DNA of 64,000 nucleotides, taken from Flammeovirgaceae bacterium SG7u.111 (lineage in GTDB: Bacteria > Bacteroidota > Bacteroidia > Cytophagales > Flammeovirgaceae). Shown in pieces: positions 42,136 through 51,060 of the stretch. Under the pieces are notes generated by a model, which saw only the letters and a list, made by a program, of their open reading frames with translations, was not told the DNA's origin and ran no database searches. The stretch is from NCBI GenBank assembly GCA_034044135.1, contig CP139021.1, positions 7,354,001 to 7,418,000 on the forward strand. Direction: 5' to 3'. Each line of letters starts with the position of its first letter. Positions within the stretch are counted from its first letter, which is position 1. A program made the position numbers and the translations under genes.

Positions 42136-43449
42136 TTATTGAGCCACAGTATAAGTAGCCGACTCTGTGCCTTCGTACCCATTAAAAAGTGGGTAAGCCG
42201 ACATCCATTCGTTTATTTCGTTTCTCACTTGACCGATAGTGCCTTCGTTTTCATAATCGCTCAATACCCTGTCGATTAGGTCAACTACTTTTTTCATATC
42301 GCTTTCTACCAAGCCACGTGTAGTAATAGCTGCAGTTCCTACCCTCATTCCTGAAGTTACAAACGGTGACTTATCGTCAAACGGAACCATATTTTTGTTG
42401 ATAGTGATATCTGCTTTTATCAAGGTTTCCTCTGCTATTTTACCTGTAAGGGCTTTTCCTCTGAGGTCGATAAGCATAAGGTGATTGTCAGTTCCGCCAG
42501 AAATCACATCGTAGCCTTTTTCTACAAAGCAATTTGCCATTTCGGTAGCATTTTTCTTCACTTGCTGAACGTAGTTCAAGTACTCGTCGCTGAGCGCTTC
42601 GTTGAAGGCTACTGCTTTTGCTGCAATTACGTGCTCAAGCGGACCGCCTTGCGTACCTGGGAATACACCAGAGTCGAGCAAAGATGACATCATCTTTGTT
42701 TTTCCTTTTGGAGTCTTGATGCCAAATGGGTTTTCAAAATCTTCTCCCATCATAATTACACCGCCCCTTGGCCCACGAAGGGTTTTGTGGGTAGTAGTAG
42801 TTACGATATGGCAGTGTTTTAACGGATCGTCGAGTAAGCCACGAGCGATAAGCCCAGATGGGTGAGAGATATCTGCCAAAAGCAATGCGCCAACTTCGTC
42901 GGCTGCTTTTCTGAGGGCTGCGTAGTTCCACTCGCGCGAATAAGCCGAAGCTCCACAAATGATCAGCTTAGGTTTAACCTCACGAGCTTGGGTAATCACT
43001 TTGTCCCAGTCTATAGTGCCAGTTTCTTGTTCTACACCATAAAAATGAGGTTCGTACAGCTTTCCAGAAAAGTTAACTGCCGAACCGTGGGTAAGGTGGC
43101 CTCCGTGTGATAAGTCAAAACCTAATATTTTGTCTCCAGCTTTCAGCACCGCAAGCATCACCGCAGCATTTGCCTGAGCACCTGAGTGAGGTTGAACGTT
43201 TGCCCATGAAGCGCCAAAAAGTGTTTTCAACCTGTCTATTGCCAAGTTTTCTGTTTGGTCAACTACTTCACATCCGCCATAATATCTTTTTCCAGGAAGT
43301 CCTTCAGCATACTTGTTGGTCATTACACTGCCCATCGCTTCCATCACCTGTGGCGATACGAAGTTTTCCGATGCGATCAGTTCTAGGCCAGACTTCTGCC
43401 TTTTGTACTCTTGGTTTATAATTTCAAAAACTTGGCTATCTCTTTTCAT
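42136..43449 (-). CDS. glyA: Serine hydroxymethyltransferase
   Basis: The product is 437 residues. The opening is [21 protein letters not shown]. The PLP-binding Lys222 is in [15 protein letters not shown], and DISHPSGL (about 193-200) contains the cofactor-contacting Asp and His. It interconverts serine and glycine with tetrahydrofolate, supplying one-carbon units in the cytoplasm. The length and all family blocks are complete; the C-terminus is slightly longer than E. coli GlyA. It is the first gene of a likely two-gene unit with tatC. A good Bacteroidota-type promoter is upstream at 43541-43571. Confidence 0.98.
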   Translation of the reverse strand: MKRDSQVFEIINQEYKRQKSGLELIASENFVSPQVMEAMGSVMTNKYAEGLPGKRYYGGCEVVDQTENLAIDRLKTLFGASWANVQPHSGAQANAAVMLAVLKAGDKILGFDLSHGGHLTHGSAVNFSGKLYEPHFYGVEQETGTIDWDKVITQAREVKPKLIICGASAYSREWNYAALRKAADEVGALLLADISHPSGLIARGLLDDPLKHCHIVTTTTHKTLRGPRGGVIMMGEDFENPFGIKTPKGKTKMMSSLLDSGVFPGTQGGPLEHVIAAKAVAFNEALSDEYLNYVQQVKKNATEMANCFVEKGYDVISGGTDNHLMLIDLRGKALTGKIAEETLIKADITINKNMVPFDDKSPFVTSGMRVGTAAITTRGLVESDMKKVVDLIDRVLSDYENEGTIGQVRNEINEWMSAYPLFNGYEGTESATYTVAQ

Positions 43450-43540
43450 ACTGTTAAAATAAGATTGTTTAGGTGAAGAGCTGTTGGACCTTGGAGGTGT
43501 CTCGAGTCAAAGCCCATTCTGTTGTCACTTAGTGAAGCCT

Positions 43541-43571
43541 CAAATTTACGCTAAGTACCATAATATCACAA
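43541..43571 (-). promoter_or_regulatory. Predicted promoter of glyA
   Basis: On the minus strand CTTG is followed after 20 nt by TAAATTTG (43541-43548 on plus), a close match to the Bacteroidota -33/-7 pattern, about 92 bases before the glyA ATG. Confidence 0.55.
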
Positions 43572-43595
43572 GTAAGAACCGAGAGTTAAAAAATT

Positions 43596-43630
43596 AAGCG
43601 GCCTCTGATCGGAAGATCAGGGCCGCTTTT
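43596..43630. terminator. Strong terminator between the 234-residue protein gene and glyA
   Basis: AAGCGGCC-t-CTGATC pairs with GATCAG-g-GCCGCTT around loop GGAA. Read on the minus strand, a T-run follows after two A, so it ends the transcript of the gene at 43682-44386. Confidence 0.85.
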
Positions 43631-43681
43631 GCATGCTTAAGAAGATAGTTGCAAGCAATTGATAGTAATTTAATAGAAAGC

Positions 43682-44386
43682 CTATTGATGTTGTACATCA
43701 AATTCTAGGCTATTTTCGGTCAATAATGAATCGTTATATTTTCTAAAAAGATTGAGTAGGTCGTCTTCGTAAATTGTATGCATCATTCGAAGCCAAATAG
43801 ACTGTTTGGATACGGTAGCCGAGTTTTCGGGCATAAAAGCAAGCACTTCTTTAATGGAATAAGGGCAGGGGATTAGCTCGTTTTTTTCCGTAGCAAAGTA
43901 ATAGGTTTCTGCCATGCCAAACGGCGGCATGCTTACCGTCCGCTTAAAAAGGCTCATAGGGCCTTCTTCCAGCAGTTGAAAAAAGAAAAAACCTGGTTTT
44001 TCTTTTTCAAAAGTAAATGGAAGGCTTATGTAAAAAGCAAATGCTTGATTTTCCTCGTTTAAAAAGTAAAATGAAGCAATTTCTTCTGCTTTAAATGCTG
44101 ATACTTTCCCATCGCGATAGAGGTACAACTTTTCTTGTTGAAAGCGTCTGCCTCTATATATTCCATACTCGGCTCTCGATTTATTTCCCGAACGTTGATC
44201 TTTTACCAACACATGTTTGGCTACCGACTCGTATTCCAAATAAAGTTTTCCGCTTACTACCTCGCCGTCGGCAAGTTTTACAAACCCTTCCATCCACTCT
44301 TCTGGTTCGAGCGGGTAGGGCAGGCTAAGCCCTGAAGAAAATAGGGGTACGAATAGAATGCAGAAAAACACGAGATGTCTTCTCAT
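43682..44386 (-). CDS. Secreted protein of unknown function, 234 residues
   Basis: The start MRRHLVFFCILFVPLFSSGL is a signal peptide. The mature part opens with EPEEWMEGFVKLADGEVVSGK, a short strand pair like those in many Bacteroidota proteins of unknown role, and has beta-rich segments (KLYLYRDGKVSAFKAEEIAS). There is no catalytic motif. It is probably periplasmic. It is a single-gene unit with a strong terminator. I do not recognise a family beyond this. Confidence 0.72.
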   Translation of the reverse strand: MRRHLVFFCILFVPLFSSGLSLPYPLEPEEWMEGFVKLADGEVVSGKLYLEYESVAKHVLVKDQRSGNKSRAEYGIYRGRRFQQEKLYLYRDGKVSAFKAEEIASFYFLNEENQAFAFYISLPFTFEKEKPGFFFFQLLEEGPMSLFKRTVSMPPFGMAETYYFATEKNELIPCPYSIKEVLAFMPENSATVSKQSIWLRMMHTIYEDDLLNLFRKYNDSLLTENSLEFDVQHQ

Positions 44387-44600
44387 ACTCTTGACTTTTG
44401 ATAAAACTCAATGAACCCATTCCTAAAAAATGAGATGTGATTTTTTCGCTATTTTGCAAAGAAAAATACCTTGTGTTTAGGAAAATGATTGGTGTGAGGA
44501 TTTGTCTCTGGTAAGGTGGCTGGTTGAAATTCTTGTCTAAAAATACGCAAAAAAAAGTGTAAATAAGGTTTTTGGATTTCAATTATTAACATGATTAACA

Positions 44601-44640
44601 AAAAAAATCCCTCAAAGAGCTTTTTGCTCCATGAGGGATT
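44601..44640 (-). terminator. Terminator of the L,D-transpeptidase gene
   Basis: AATCCCTCA (44606-44614) and TGAGGGATT (44632-44640) with an inner AGC/GCT pair form the stem. On the minus strand eight T follow. Confidence 0.88.
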
Positions 44641-44680
44641 GTTGGATTTTGCCTGTAAGTTTTTCTGTTTTTGAGAAGGA

Positions 44681-45922
44681 TTATGGCGCTATTCTGATAG
44701 TTGTGCCAACTACTACAACGTATCCGTCCAAATTATTCCAGCTTACGATATCTTCTACCGTTACATCATTTTTCTTGGCAATCGAATACATGGTATCGCC
44801 TCTTTTTACCTTGTAAGAGGTAGGTCGAGATACTTGTAGTTCCTGTCCTATTTTAATGTTGTTGCTGCGGATGTTATTCCATTCTTTTATTTGGTCGAGC
44901 GTAATTCCATATTGTTTAGATATAGAATAGAGGGTTTGTCCAGTGGCTACATGATGTTTTTGTTCAACAGCACTTGTGGCGATAACTTGTGTATTGGCGG
45001 CTATTGCTGTAGCGGCAGTTGCAGAATATTGTTCTTGGGCGGCTTCCTCGTCCTTAGCCACGCCTCTATAGCCAACATTTGAGGCAACTGCTACGTTCTC
45101 CCCATTAGGCTTGGCTGGTGCAGCAGCTGCTAATGATGCTGCTGGAATAGTTGTGGAGCTTCCGCCATCTCCAGCAAGTGGAGGGCTGGCCATGTTGGTG
45201 ATTTCAGCACCAGGTAAGCGGCGGGTTTTGTTGAAGTAAACAAATCCTTTTTGGAGGCTTGACCAAAGCGCATAGTAATCGGGCTTGCCGGGAAAAAGGT
45301 TTTGGAGTTTGCCCACATTCACATCGGTCATGTAGGCTGGGAAAATATGTACGGGAATGGATTCTTGACCTGCAGCTTTGGCTTCTACCGCCATCACATA
45401 AAGCTCTTTTATGGCATCTTCTTCTAGTGGGATATTTCCTTCTGAAGAACAGCCTCCTCTCAAAACTACATCGTCTTTTGCACTGCCTCTGGCTTGGTCG
45501 GCAGCATTGGGATAGTTGATGCCCAATGCCAAAAAGTCTTTGTTATCGTGGTCAAAGTCATTTATCTCGTAAAAACCTTCAGGAATCTGTTGGTCTCCCT
45601 TGAGCAGTTTGGGGCCAAATGATCCAGACTTTTCACAGATCTTATATTTTTTGAGCAGTACATATTGCTTTATAGAAGGTGGTTTTACCCACAGTTCGGC
45701 AATTTGTTCGTACTTAAATGCCCTTATATAAATATGGTTGGAAAATGAAGAAATCCCTTTGCTGATCACGAGTTTTTTCAGCTTGTTCTCTTTGTCAAGA
45801 TAAGCTGTTTTTACATTGTCGTAAGTGAGCTGTTGGAATTTAAAATCGTTGTCACTGGTGCTGGCCGCGGTAAACAGCAACAAGGCCAAACACATGGCGA
45901 TGAGTGTTAGGTAAGATTTCAA
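44681..45922 (-). CDS. YafK-like L,D-transpeptidase domain protein with two LysM repeats
   Basis: The product is 413 residues with a signal peptide (MKSYLTLIAMCLALLLFTAA). Residues about 45-215 match the YkuD/YafK catalytic domain: YVLLKKYKICEKSG, GDQQIPEGFYEIND, LALGINYPNAADQ and LRGGCSSEGN with the predicted catalytic Cys158. A long Ala/Pro-rich linker follows, then two LysM domains (about 318-411; TGQTLYSISKQYGITLDQIK and KRGDTMYSIAKKNDVTVEDI). Such enzymes attach or release murein-bound proteins or crosslink peptidoglycan in the periplasm. The usual His before the catalytic Gly-Cys is Arg here and the second Cys of GC is Asn, so activity is not certain. It is a single-gene unit with a strong terminator. 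Confidence 0.82.
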   Translation of the reverse strand: MKSYLTLIAMCLALLLFTAASTSDNDFKFQQLTYDNVKTAYLDKENKLKKLVISKGISSFSNHIYIRAFKYEQIAELWVKPPSIKQYVLLKKYKICEKSGSFGPKLLKGDQQIPEGFYEINDFDHDNKDFLALGINYPNAADQARGSAKDDVVLRGGCSSEGNIPLEEDAIKELYVMAVEAKAAGQESIPVHIFPAYMTDVNVGKLQNLFPGKPDYYALWSSLQKGFVYFNKTRRLPGAEITNMASPPLAGDGGSSTTIPAASLAAAAPAKPNGENVAVASNVGYRGVAKDEEAAQEQYSATAATAIAANTQVIATSAVEQKHHVATGQTLYSISKQYGITLDQIKEWNNIRSNNIKIGQELQVSRPTSYKVKRGDTMYSIAKKNDVTVEDIVSWNNLDGYVVVVGTTIRIAP

Positions 45923-46134
45923 TGTTGTTAGGTTTAATGATATGAAAAATTGTACTACTGAATGAAGTAAGGGCTTGCTTAATCAGATGCGCGCTCTTTT
46001 TTGTTTGTTAGATATTTTACAAATAGTAGATTAGAAAAAATTATTTTCTGTTTAAACGCATGTTTTTGATTTATTACCCATAAAATAGCCATTATTTTGC
46101 TAAATAATAAATATTAAGTATGAAATTGTACTTA

Positions 46135-47679
46135 TCAAGCATTCCAACTTTCCCTATCCAAACTTCTGTATTGGATGGCTTCTGCCAAATGTTCAATCTT
46201 AATTTCTTCGGATTCTGCTAAATCGGCAATAGTGCGGGATACTTTGAGTATTCTGTCAAAAGCCCTAGCTGAAAGCCCCAGTTTTTCCATGGCTGTTTTA
46301 AGCAGTGTTTTTCCCGCGGTGTTTATTTGGCAAACATCTTTCACTTTGTCGGAAGGAAGCATCGCATTCGAGTAAACGTTGGGCAATTCTAGTGCTTTAA
46401 ACCGTTCGGCTTGAATTGCTCGTGCGGCAATTACCCTTTCCCTTATTTCGGCACTGCTTTCTGCTTTGCGGGTCGAAGTCATCTCATCAAAAGAAACAGG
46501 AGTGACCTCTACGTGTAAATCGATCCGGTCGAGCAACGGACCGCTGATCTTGTTGAGGTAGCGCTGCACTCCTCCGGGAGGGCAAACACATTCTTTTTCA
46601 GGGTGGTTGAAATATCCGCATGGGCAGGGGTTCATGCTGGCTATTAACATGAAGTTGGCAGGGAATTCCAAACTTATCTTCGCTCTGGAAATAGTAACCT
46701 TCCTTTCTTCAAGAGGCTGGCGCATCACTTCCAAGGCAGTTCTTTTGAACTCGGGAAGCTCATCTAAAAACAGCACACCGTTATTGGCTAAGGAAATTTC
46801 TCCGGGTTGGGGAATGCCTCCACCTCCTACCAAGGCGGCATCGCTAATGGTATGGTGGGGAGAGCGGTATGGCCTTTTAGAGACCAAAGTTGCATCGCTT
46901 CCCAATGTGCCCGCTACGGAATGAATCTTGGTAGTTTCCAACGCTTCTTGCAAGGTGAGCGGTGGCAAAATGGAGGGAAGCCGCTTGGCCAGCATGGTTT
47001 TTCCAGAGCCGGGCGGGCCTATCATAATGGCATTATGCCCACCTGCTGCGGCAATTTCCAAAGCTCTTTTTATATTTTCTTGCCCTTGGACTGCCGAAAA
47101 ATCAGCGTCGTAGTCGTTGAGCGTATCAAAAAATATTTCACGTGTGTCCCTCACGGTCGGGGTTATTTGAATGTTTCCCTCAAAAAAGTCAATTGCTTCG
47201 CGAAGTGAGCTCACGCCTATTACATCGAGCTGGTTGACAATAGCGGCTTCCGAGGCATTTTCTTTGGGCAAGACAATTCCTTTGAGGTTCTTATTGCGAG
47301 CTTCAATAGCAATAGGAAGTACGCCCTTGATGGGGCGAAGTTTACCATCGAGCGAGAGTTCGCCCATTATTACATATTTCTCCATACCGCTCCCATGGAT
47401 CTGCCCCGAAGAACTGAGTACCCCGAGGGCGATAGGCAAATCATAAGCAGAGCCTTCTTTTCGTATGTCGGCGGGAGCCATGTTCACCACCACTTTTTGC
47501 CTAGGCATTTGAAAACCATCGTTTTTGATAGCAGATTCCACTCGTTGCTGGCTTTCCTTCACGGCATTGTCTGGTAAGCCAACTATGAAGAATTTAGTCC
47601 CGTTGATTATGTTCACTTCTATACTTACCAAATTGGCTTCTACCCCATACACGGCACCTCCAAAGGTTATTGCTATCAT
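46135..47679 (-). CDS. comM: YifB/ComM family magnesium-chelatase-like AAA+ ATPase
   Basis: The product is 514 residues. The N-terminal Lon-protease-like domain (VNIINGTKFFIVGLPDNAVK, VNMAPADIRKEGSAYDLPIA) is followed by an AAA+ domain with Walker A IGPPGSGKTMLAKRLPSI (about 217) and Walker B VLFLDELPEF, and a C-terminal Mg-chelatase domain with an arginine-rich end. A Cys motif CPCGYFNHPEKECVCPP is present, as in ComM. ComM is a hexameric helicase that promotes branch migration during integration of incoming DNA in natural transformation; in other bacteria its role is less clear. It is cytoplasmic. Its length is normal. Confidence 0.93.
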   Translation of the reverse strand: MIAITFGGAVYGVEANLVSIEVNIINGTKFFIVGLPDNAVKESQQRVESAIKNDGFQMPRQKVVVNMAPADIRKEGSAYDLPIALGVLSSSGQIHGSGMEKYVIMGELSLDGKLRPIKGVLPIAIEARNKNLKGIVLPKENASEAAIVNQLDVIGVSSLREAIDFFEGNIQITPTVRDTREIFFDTLNDYDADFSAVQGQENIKRALEIAAAGGHNAIMIGPPGSGKTMLAKRLPSILPPLTLQEALETTKIHSVAGTLGSDATLVSKRPYRSPHHTISDAALVGGGGIPQPGEISLANNGVLFLDELPEFKRTALEVMRQPLEERKVTISRAKISLEFPANFMLIASMNPCPCGYFNHPEKECVCPPGGVQRYLNKISGPLLDRIDLHVEVTPVSFDEMTSTRKAESSAEIRERVIAARAIQAERFKALELPNVYSNAMLPSDKVKDVCQINTAGKTLLKTAMEKLGLSARAFDRILKVSRTIADLAESEEIKIEHLAEAIQYRSLDRESWNA

Positions 47680-47994
47680 GTTCGATTGGAATTAGTGTGT
47701 TTTCAAGATACAAAAAAAGTAAATACATTGCTCACGTTAGATAGACGAATTGCTTTTTTGTTTTGTGGCAAAATAATATATGGTTCTACTTATGTAATGG
47801 CCGACCTTAGGTTTTGTTATTGCAAAATAATGTAGGAGAGGGTAGGCAAGTGGAAAAAAATAAATATACTATTGACTTCACGGGCTTTTTGGTAAATTAC
47901 TCATTGAGAAAAGCTCTTGTACCAAATAGTGGGAGGTGCTTGGAAATGGTTTTTTTGCTTCCTTCAAATAGATAAACTTATTAATATTACTGAA

Positions 47995-48507
47995 ATGAGA
48001 AAAACGATAATTAGCTTGATAGCTGTTGCTATTTTTTCAACTACCAATATTTTTGCCCAAGACGATGACGCTATTCACGCTCAGATTGATTCTTTGAAAA
48101 AAGAGCGGGAGATTTTACAGGGGCAAGTCATGAAAATTGATCAAAAGATTAAAATATTAGAATCAAACCTAGCGGTTCAGGAGGTCATTACCGAGTCAGT
48201 GGCAAAACCCAAGTCGAGAGGAAAGATAAGCCGGAATGCGAAAATCCGGAAAGAGCCGAATGCTTTTAGTGACGTGGTCGGGAATTATAAGAAAGGGATA
48301 GATGTGGTTGTGTCCGACTATATGGATGAGTACTATTTTATAGAAGGTGTGGATGGAGAGGAAAATGGTTGGGTGCACAAGGGCTATTTGGTAGAATCGG
48401 CAATATTGAATTCTTATGCCAAGGCTGCGGAGTTAAGAAGGGCAGAAGAGGAAAAGAGAAATCCAACGCCAAAGAAGAAGGGCAAGAAGAAAAAGAAGAA
48501 GAATTAA
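47995..48507 (+). CDS. Secreted SH3-domain protein
   Basis: From the ATG at 47995 the product is 170 residues, MRKTIISLIAVAIFSTTNIF with cleavage near FAQ. A short coiled-coil follows (IDSLKKEREILQGQVMKIDQ), then a bacterial SH3 domain (about 75-135; KISRNAKIRKEPNAFSDVVG, GVDGEENGWVHKGYL) of the type that binds cell-wall peptides, and a lysine-rich tail. It is probably periplasmic and envelope-associated. The frame is open to 47917, but the extension lacks a signal peptide pattern. A strong terminator follows. Confidence 0.82.
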   Translation: MRKTIISLIAVAIFSTTNIFAQDDDAIHAQIDSLKKEREILQGQVMKIDQKIKILESNLAVQEVITESVAKPKSRGKISRNAKIRKEPNAFSDVVGNYKKGIDVVVSDYMDEYYFIEGVDGEENGWVHKGYLVESAILNSYAKAAELRRAEEEKRNPTPKKKGKKKKKKN

Positions 48508-48512
48508 AATAG

Positions 48513-48543
48513 GAAAGCCCTCGTGATAATTGCGAGGGCTTTC
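48513..48543. terminator. Terminator after the SH3 protein gene
   Basis: GAAAGCCCTCG (48513-48523) and CGAGGGCTTTC (48533-48543) form a perfect 11-bp stem with a 9-nt loop between convergent genes; the tail TTATTG is short. Confidence 0.8.
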
Positions 48544-48572
48544 TTATTGTATCATGTTTGCAGTGAGCAGGT

Positions 48573-48947
48573 TTACTTAATATCTGGAATGCCTTTTTCC
48601 ATGATAATATTAACCTTGTTCAATTTTTTTTCAATAAGGCCGCCAGTTTGAACGGCGCCGTCTTCATTGGTCAACTCACCCTTTTCTGCTCTGATGAAAT
48701 AAGACTGGGCCTCAATTTTTTTGAACTTAATTCGTCCTTTTTCATCTGTTTTTCCCTCAGCCACTACGTTTTCATCATTATCATAATCATCTTCCGATGC
48801 ATAGATTTTTACCGTAGTCCCACGCTGTACATTTCCCTTGTCGTCCAAAGTGGTTACCATCATGCTGGTCCATAACACTTGAGCTTGGGCAATTGTACCA
48901 AAAGCCATAAAGGCAACTAATAAAAATAGCAATCTCATTTTTTTCAT
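48573..48947 (-). CDS. Small secreted protein with a Cna_B/CarboxypepD_reg-like fold
   Basis: The product is 124 residues with a signal peptide ending AQAQ. The mature part, VTTLDDKGNVQRGTTVKIYA...EGKTDEKGRIKFKKIEAQSY...IRAEKGELTN, follows the Ig-like carboxypeptidase-regulatory pattern of two strands, a variable loop, then GxxxxDxxGxxxF. It is probably a periplasmic or lipid-side adaptor. There is no enzyme motif. It is a single gene with its own promoter at 48993-49025. Confidence 0.75.
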   Translation of the reverse strand: MKKMRLLFLLVAFMAFGTIAQAQVLWTSMMVTTLDDKGNVQRGTTVKIYASEDDYDNDENVVAEGKTDEKGRIKFKKIEAQSYFIRAEKGELTNEDGAVQTGGLIEKKLNKVNIIMEKGIPDIK

Positions 48948-48992
48948 TTTTTGGAAGTTTAATTGCTGTTAATCACAATTTTAATACTAAGA

Positions 48993-49025
48993 CAAATGTA
49001 GAAATAGATACGCTAAAAAAAGCAA
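48993..49025 (-). promoter_or_regulatory. Predicted promoter of the small secreted protein gene
   Basis: On the minus strand TTG is followed after about 22 nt by TACATTTG (48993-49000 on plus), a reasonable match to the -33/-7 pattern, about 46 bases before the ATG. Confidence 0.4.
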
Positions 49026-49193
49026 TAAGTAGATATAAACTTATTGCTCATTCCATTCTTACTATATGCTATTGGCTCAATATACCTGCCATAAATCCCC
49101 TGGTAATACATATGTGTTTATTTTGAAAGCATAGTCCATATAATTGACAAATAATGACAATTATTTTAACTTTTTATTGCTTATATAAACGAT

Positions 49194-49233
49194 ATATGCT
49201 AATTTTATAACCATAATCTTTAATATGCTAATT
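49194..49233 (+). promoter_or_regulatory. Direct repeats ATATGCTAATT upstream of the XRE-S24 regulator
   Basis: ATATGCTAATT occurs at 49194-49204 and 49223-49233, a 29-bp offset (about three helical turns); a related ATATGCTATT is near 49064. An inverted pair ATAATTG/CAATTAT (11-bp spacer) is near 49140-49165. These could be autoregulatory operator sites for the regulator that starts at 49253. The 305-base gap shows nothing else. Confidence 0.45.
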
Positions 49234-49252
49234 ATATTAACACTTTTGGCTT

Positions 49253-49948
49253 ATGAAAAAGAATTTCACTGCACAAAATATTAAGCACCTTCGGAAGAAA
49301 AAAAACTTGTCTCAGGATCTACTTGCCAAAAACTTGGGGATTACAAGGCAAACATTGGGGAATTATGAGAATGGGGAGACCGATCCTCCATTTAATATAG
49401 CTGCCAATTTTGCGAGGTTGTTTAATATTAGCTTGGAGGAATTGTGTTGGAAAGATATAGAAAGTGGGCGCTACGCTATAAGTGATACCGCTCCTCAGGC
49501 AAAGCAAGCCTTGGTAGAAACAGGGGAAAAAGATTGGAATGTGAGCATGCTAGATGTTAAAGCTTCGGCGGGCTACCTTGCCAATATGAATGATATTACA
49601 TACTTGGATAAACTAGAGAAGTACAACTTTCCTTTTTTGGACAAATGGGGCGATTATAGAGGGTTTATGATTGAAGGGGATTCGATGTTGCCTATTGCCT
49701 CGGGCTCTATCATTGTATGTGAGAGGATTCCCTTATCTAGTTTTTATATGCTCAAGCCAGGAGCGCTTTGCGTGTTGGTAACGATAGAGGGTGTGGTTTT
49801 CAAACAGATAAATATTTTACAAGATAAAGGTGCAGTACAGCTAATTTCTTTTAACAGGATGTATGATCCTTATGAAATTAGGGTAAACGATATTCGGGAA
49901 GCATGGAGGTATAAAATGTTTCTCAGTAAAGAAATCCCTTCTATGTAA
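49253..49948 (+). CDS. XRE-family regulator with S24 (LexA/CI-like) peptidase domain
   Basis: The product is 231 residues. The N-terminal helix-turn-helix (about 10-64) has LSQDLLAKNLGITRQTLGNY. Then come a cleavage-type Ala106-Gly107 (KASAGYL) and an S24 serine-lysine domain with Ser144 in EGDSMLPI and Lys184 in VVFKQI, spaced as in LexA and CI. It may repress genes and be inactivated by self-cleavage, as CI/LexA are under RecA stimulation, or it may act only as a repressor. No prophage genes are nearby, so it is more likely a chromosomal regulator. Repeats upstream at 49194-49233 suggest autoregulation. A weak hairpin and T-run follow (49981-50019). Confidence 0.88.
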   Translation: MKKNFTAQNIKHLRKKKNLSQDLLAKNLGITRQTLGNYENGETDPPFNIAANFARLFNISLEELCWKDIESGRYAISDTAPQAKQALVETGEKDWNVSMLDVKASAGYLANMNDITYLDKLEKYNFPFLDKWGDYRGFMIEGDSMLPIASGSIIVCERIPLSSFYMLKPGALCVLVTIEGVVFKQINILQDKGAVQLISFNRMYDPYEIRVNDIREAWRYKMFLSKEIPSM

Positions 49949-49980
49949 ATAGAAGGAAAATGTCCTACGTAATCATTTGG

Positions 49981-50019
49981 AAAGGTGTGTAACTCTTGTT
50001 GCGCACTTTTTTTTATTTT
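49981..50019 (+). terminator. Possible terminator after the XRE-S24 gene
   Basis: AAAGGTGTG and CGCACTTT form an imperfect stem around aactcttgttg, followed by a long T-rich run. The stem has a bulge and a G-T pair. Confidence 0.45.
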
Positions 50020-50026
50020 TCAAAAG

Positions 50027-50905
50027 CTAATAGGTCACCGTTTTCAGGGTTTCTTGCTCTAGCGAGTCTATTTCTTTTGTATGGAAGTTTTCAACTACAT
50101 ACACATGCCTAAGTGTACTGAAATCAGTTGAAAGCTTGATCTTGACAGATTGGAACATGTCAGATTTTACTTTGAAGGAAGTATCCACTACGCCTACCAT
50201 TAATCCCTCGGGATATACCGAGTTGTATCCAGAAGTGATAACTGTATCTCCTTTCTTCAGTTTGTGGTCCATTGGGATGAACAAAAGCTCTGCGGTGGTA
50301 TAGTCATTTCGGTCTCCTCCAGCACTGTTCCATTTGGTTGTACAAAGGATGCTATCGCTTTTTATCATGGAAGAGATAGTAAGATCGTTGTGAAGCAAGC
50401 TATAAACCGTGGCAAAATTTTTAGATGCCATTTTCACCTTTCCCACAATACCATTGGAAGAAACTACACCCATTCCTGGTTTTACACCGTCTCTTTCACC
50501 CTTGTCTATGGTGAGGTAGTTATCGTTGAAAATGACGGAATTGTTCACCACTTTGGCAGCAGTGAATTGATAATTGGCGGATGTGTCTAGTAGGCTTTTT
50601 GACTGGGAGGTTCTCAGCGATGTGTCGTTCCATATGATGGAGACTTGTTTCTTTAGTCTATCTTTCTCCTCTTCTAACTTGGCATTTTTCAAGGCCAATA
50701 TCTCATTTTGGTCTTTAAGATCAAAGTATGCATTTATGTTACTTTTCGATTCGAGTATGTTGCTTGCCAAGGCATTGGAGCTTGATAAGAAAGTATAGCC
50801 TTGATAACTATTGTTTCTTACAATTAGCCAACTAGCCAATAGCTCTAAACCAACAAAGGCAAAAAATACTCTTAACTTATATATGAACAGAAAAAGTTGG
50901 CGCAT
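50027..50905 (-). CDS. mreC: Rod shape-determining protein MreC
   Basis: The product is 292 residues. An N-terminal membrane helix (RVFFAFVGLELLASWLIV) is followed by a coiled-coil (about 55-95; DQNEILALKNAKLEEEKDRL) and the MreC beta-domain with VVSSNGIVGKVKMASKNFAT and KKGDTVITSGYNSVYPEGLM. MreC links MreB filaments to the periplasmic cell-wall synthases and shapes the rod. It is downstream of mreB on the same strand, but a terminator and a 155-base gap separate them. No mreD, mrdA (PBP2) or rodA gene follows here; the next gene is convergent. Confidence 0.93.
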   Translation of the reverse strand: MRQLFLFIYKLRVFFAFVGLELLASWLIVRNNSYQGYTFLSSSNALASNILESKSNINAYFDLKDQNEILALKNAKLEEEKDRLKKQVSIIWNDTSLRTSQSKSLLDTSANYQFTAAKVVNNSVIFNDNYLTIDKGERDGVKPGMGVVSSNGIVGKVKMASKNFATVYSLLHNDLTISSMIKSDSILCTTKWNSAGGDRNDYTTAELLFIPMDHKLKKGDTVITSGYNSVYPEGLMVGVVDTSFKVKSDMFQSVKIKLSTDFSTLRHVYVVENFHTKEIDSLEQETLKTVTY

Positions 50906-51001
50906 ATCAAACTAGATTACCCTGCCACTTTAATAGTGTGCATCAGACAGGTTTTGGTAAATGCTATCGCATCAATTGCCTAAAAATACAATTTTTGGAA
51001 T

Positions 51002-51036
51002 AAAAAACGGATATTCCTTTTTGAAAGAAATATCCG
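51002..51036 (-). terminator. Terminator between mreB and mreC
   Basis: CGGATATT (51008-51015) and AATATCCG (51029-51036) form an 8-bp stem; on the minus strand six T follow. It lies just after the mreB stop codon and before mreC, so it probably limits readthrough. Confidence 0.75.
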
Positions 51037-51060
51037 CTGTGTTTTGTTTGTGATGACAAT

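Noticed and set aside
49253-49948. Prophage repressor of an integrated phage
   Set aside because: No integrase, phage structural genes or att repeats are nearby; ordinary chromosomal genes flank it.
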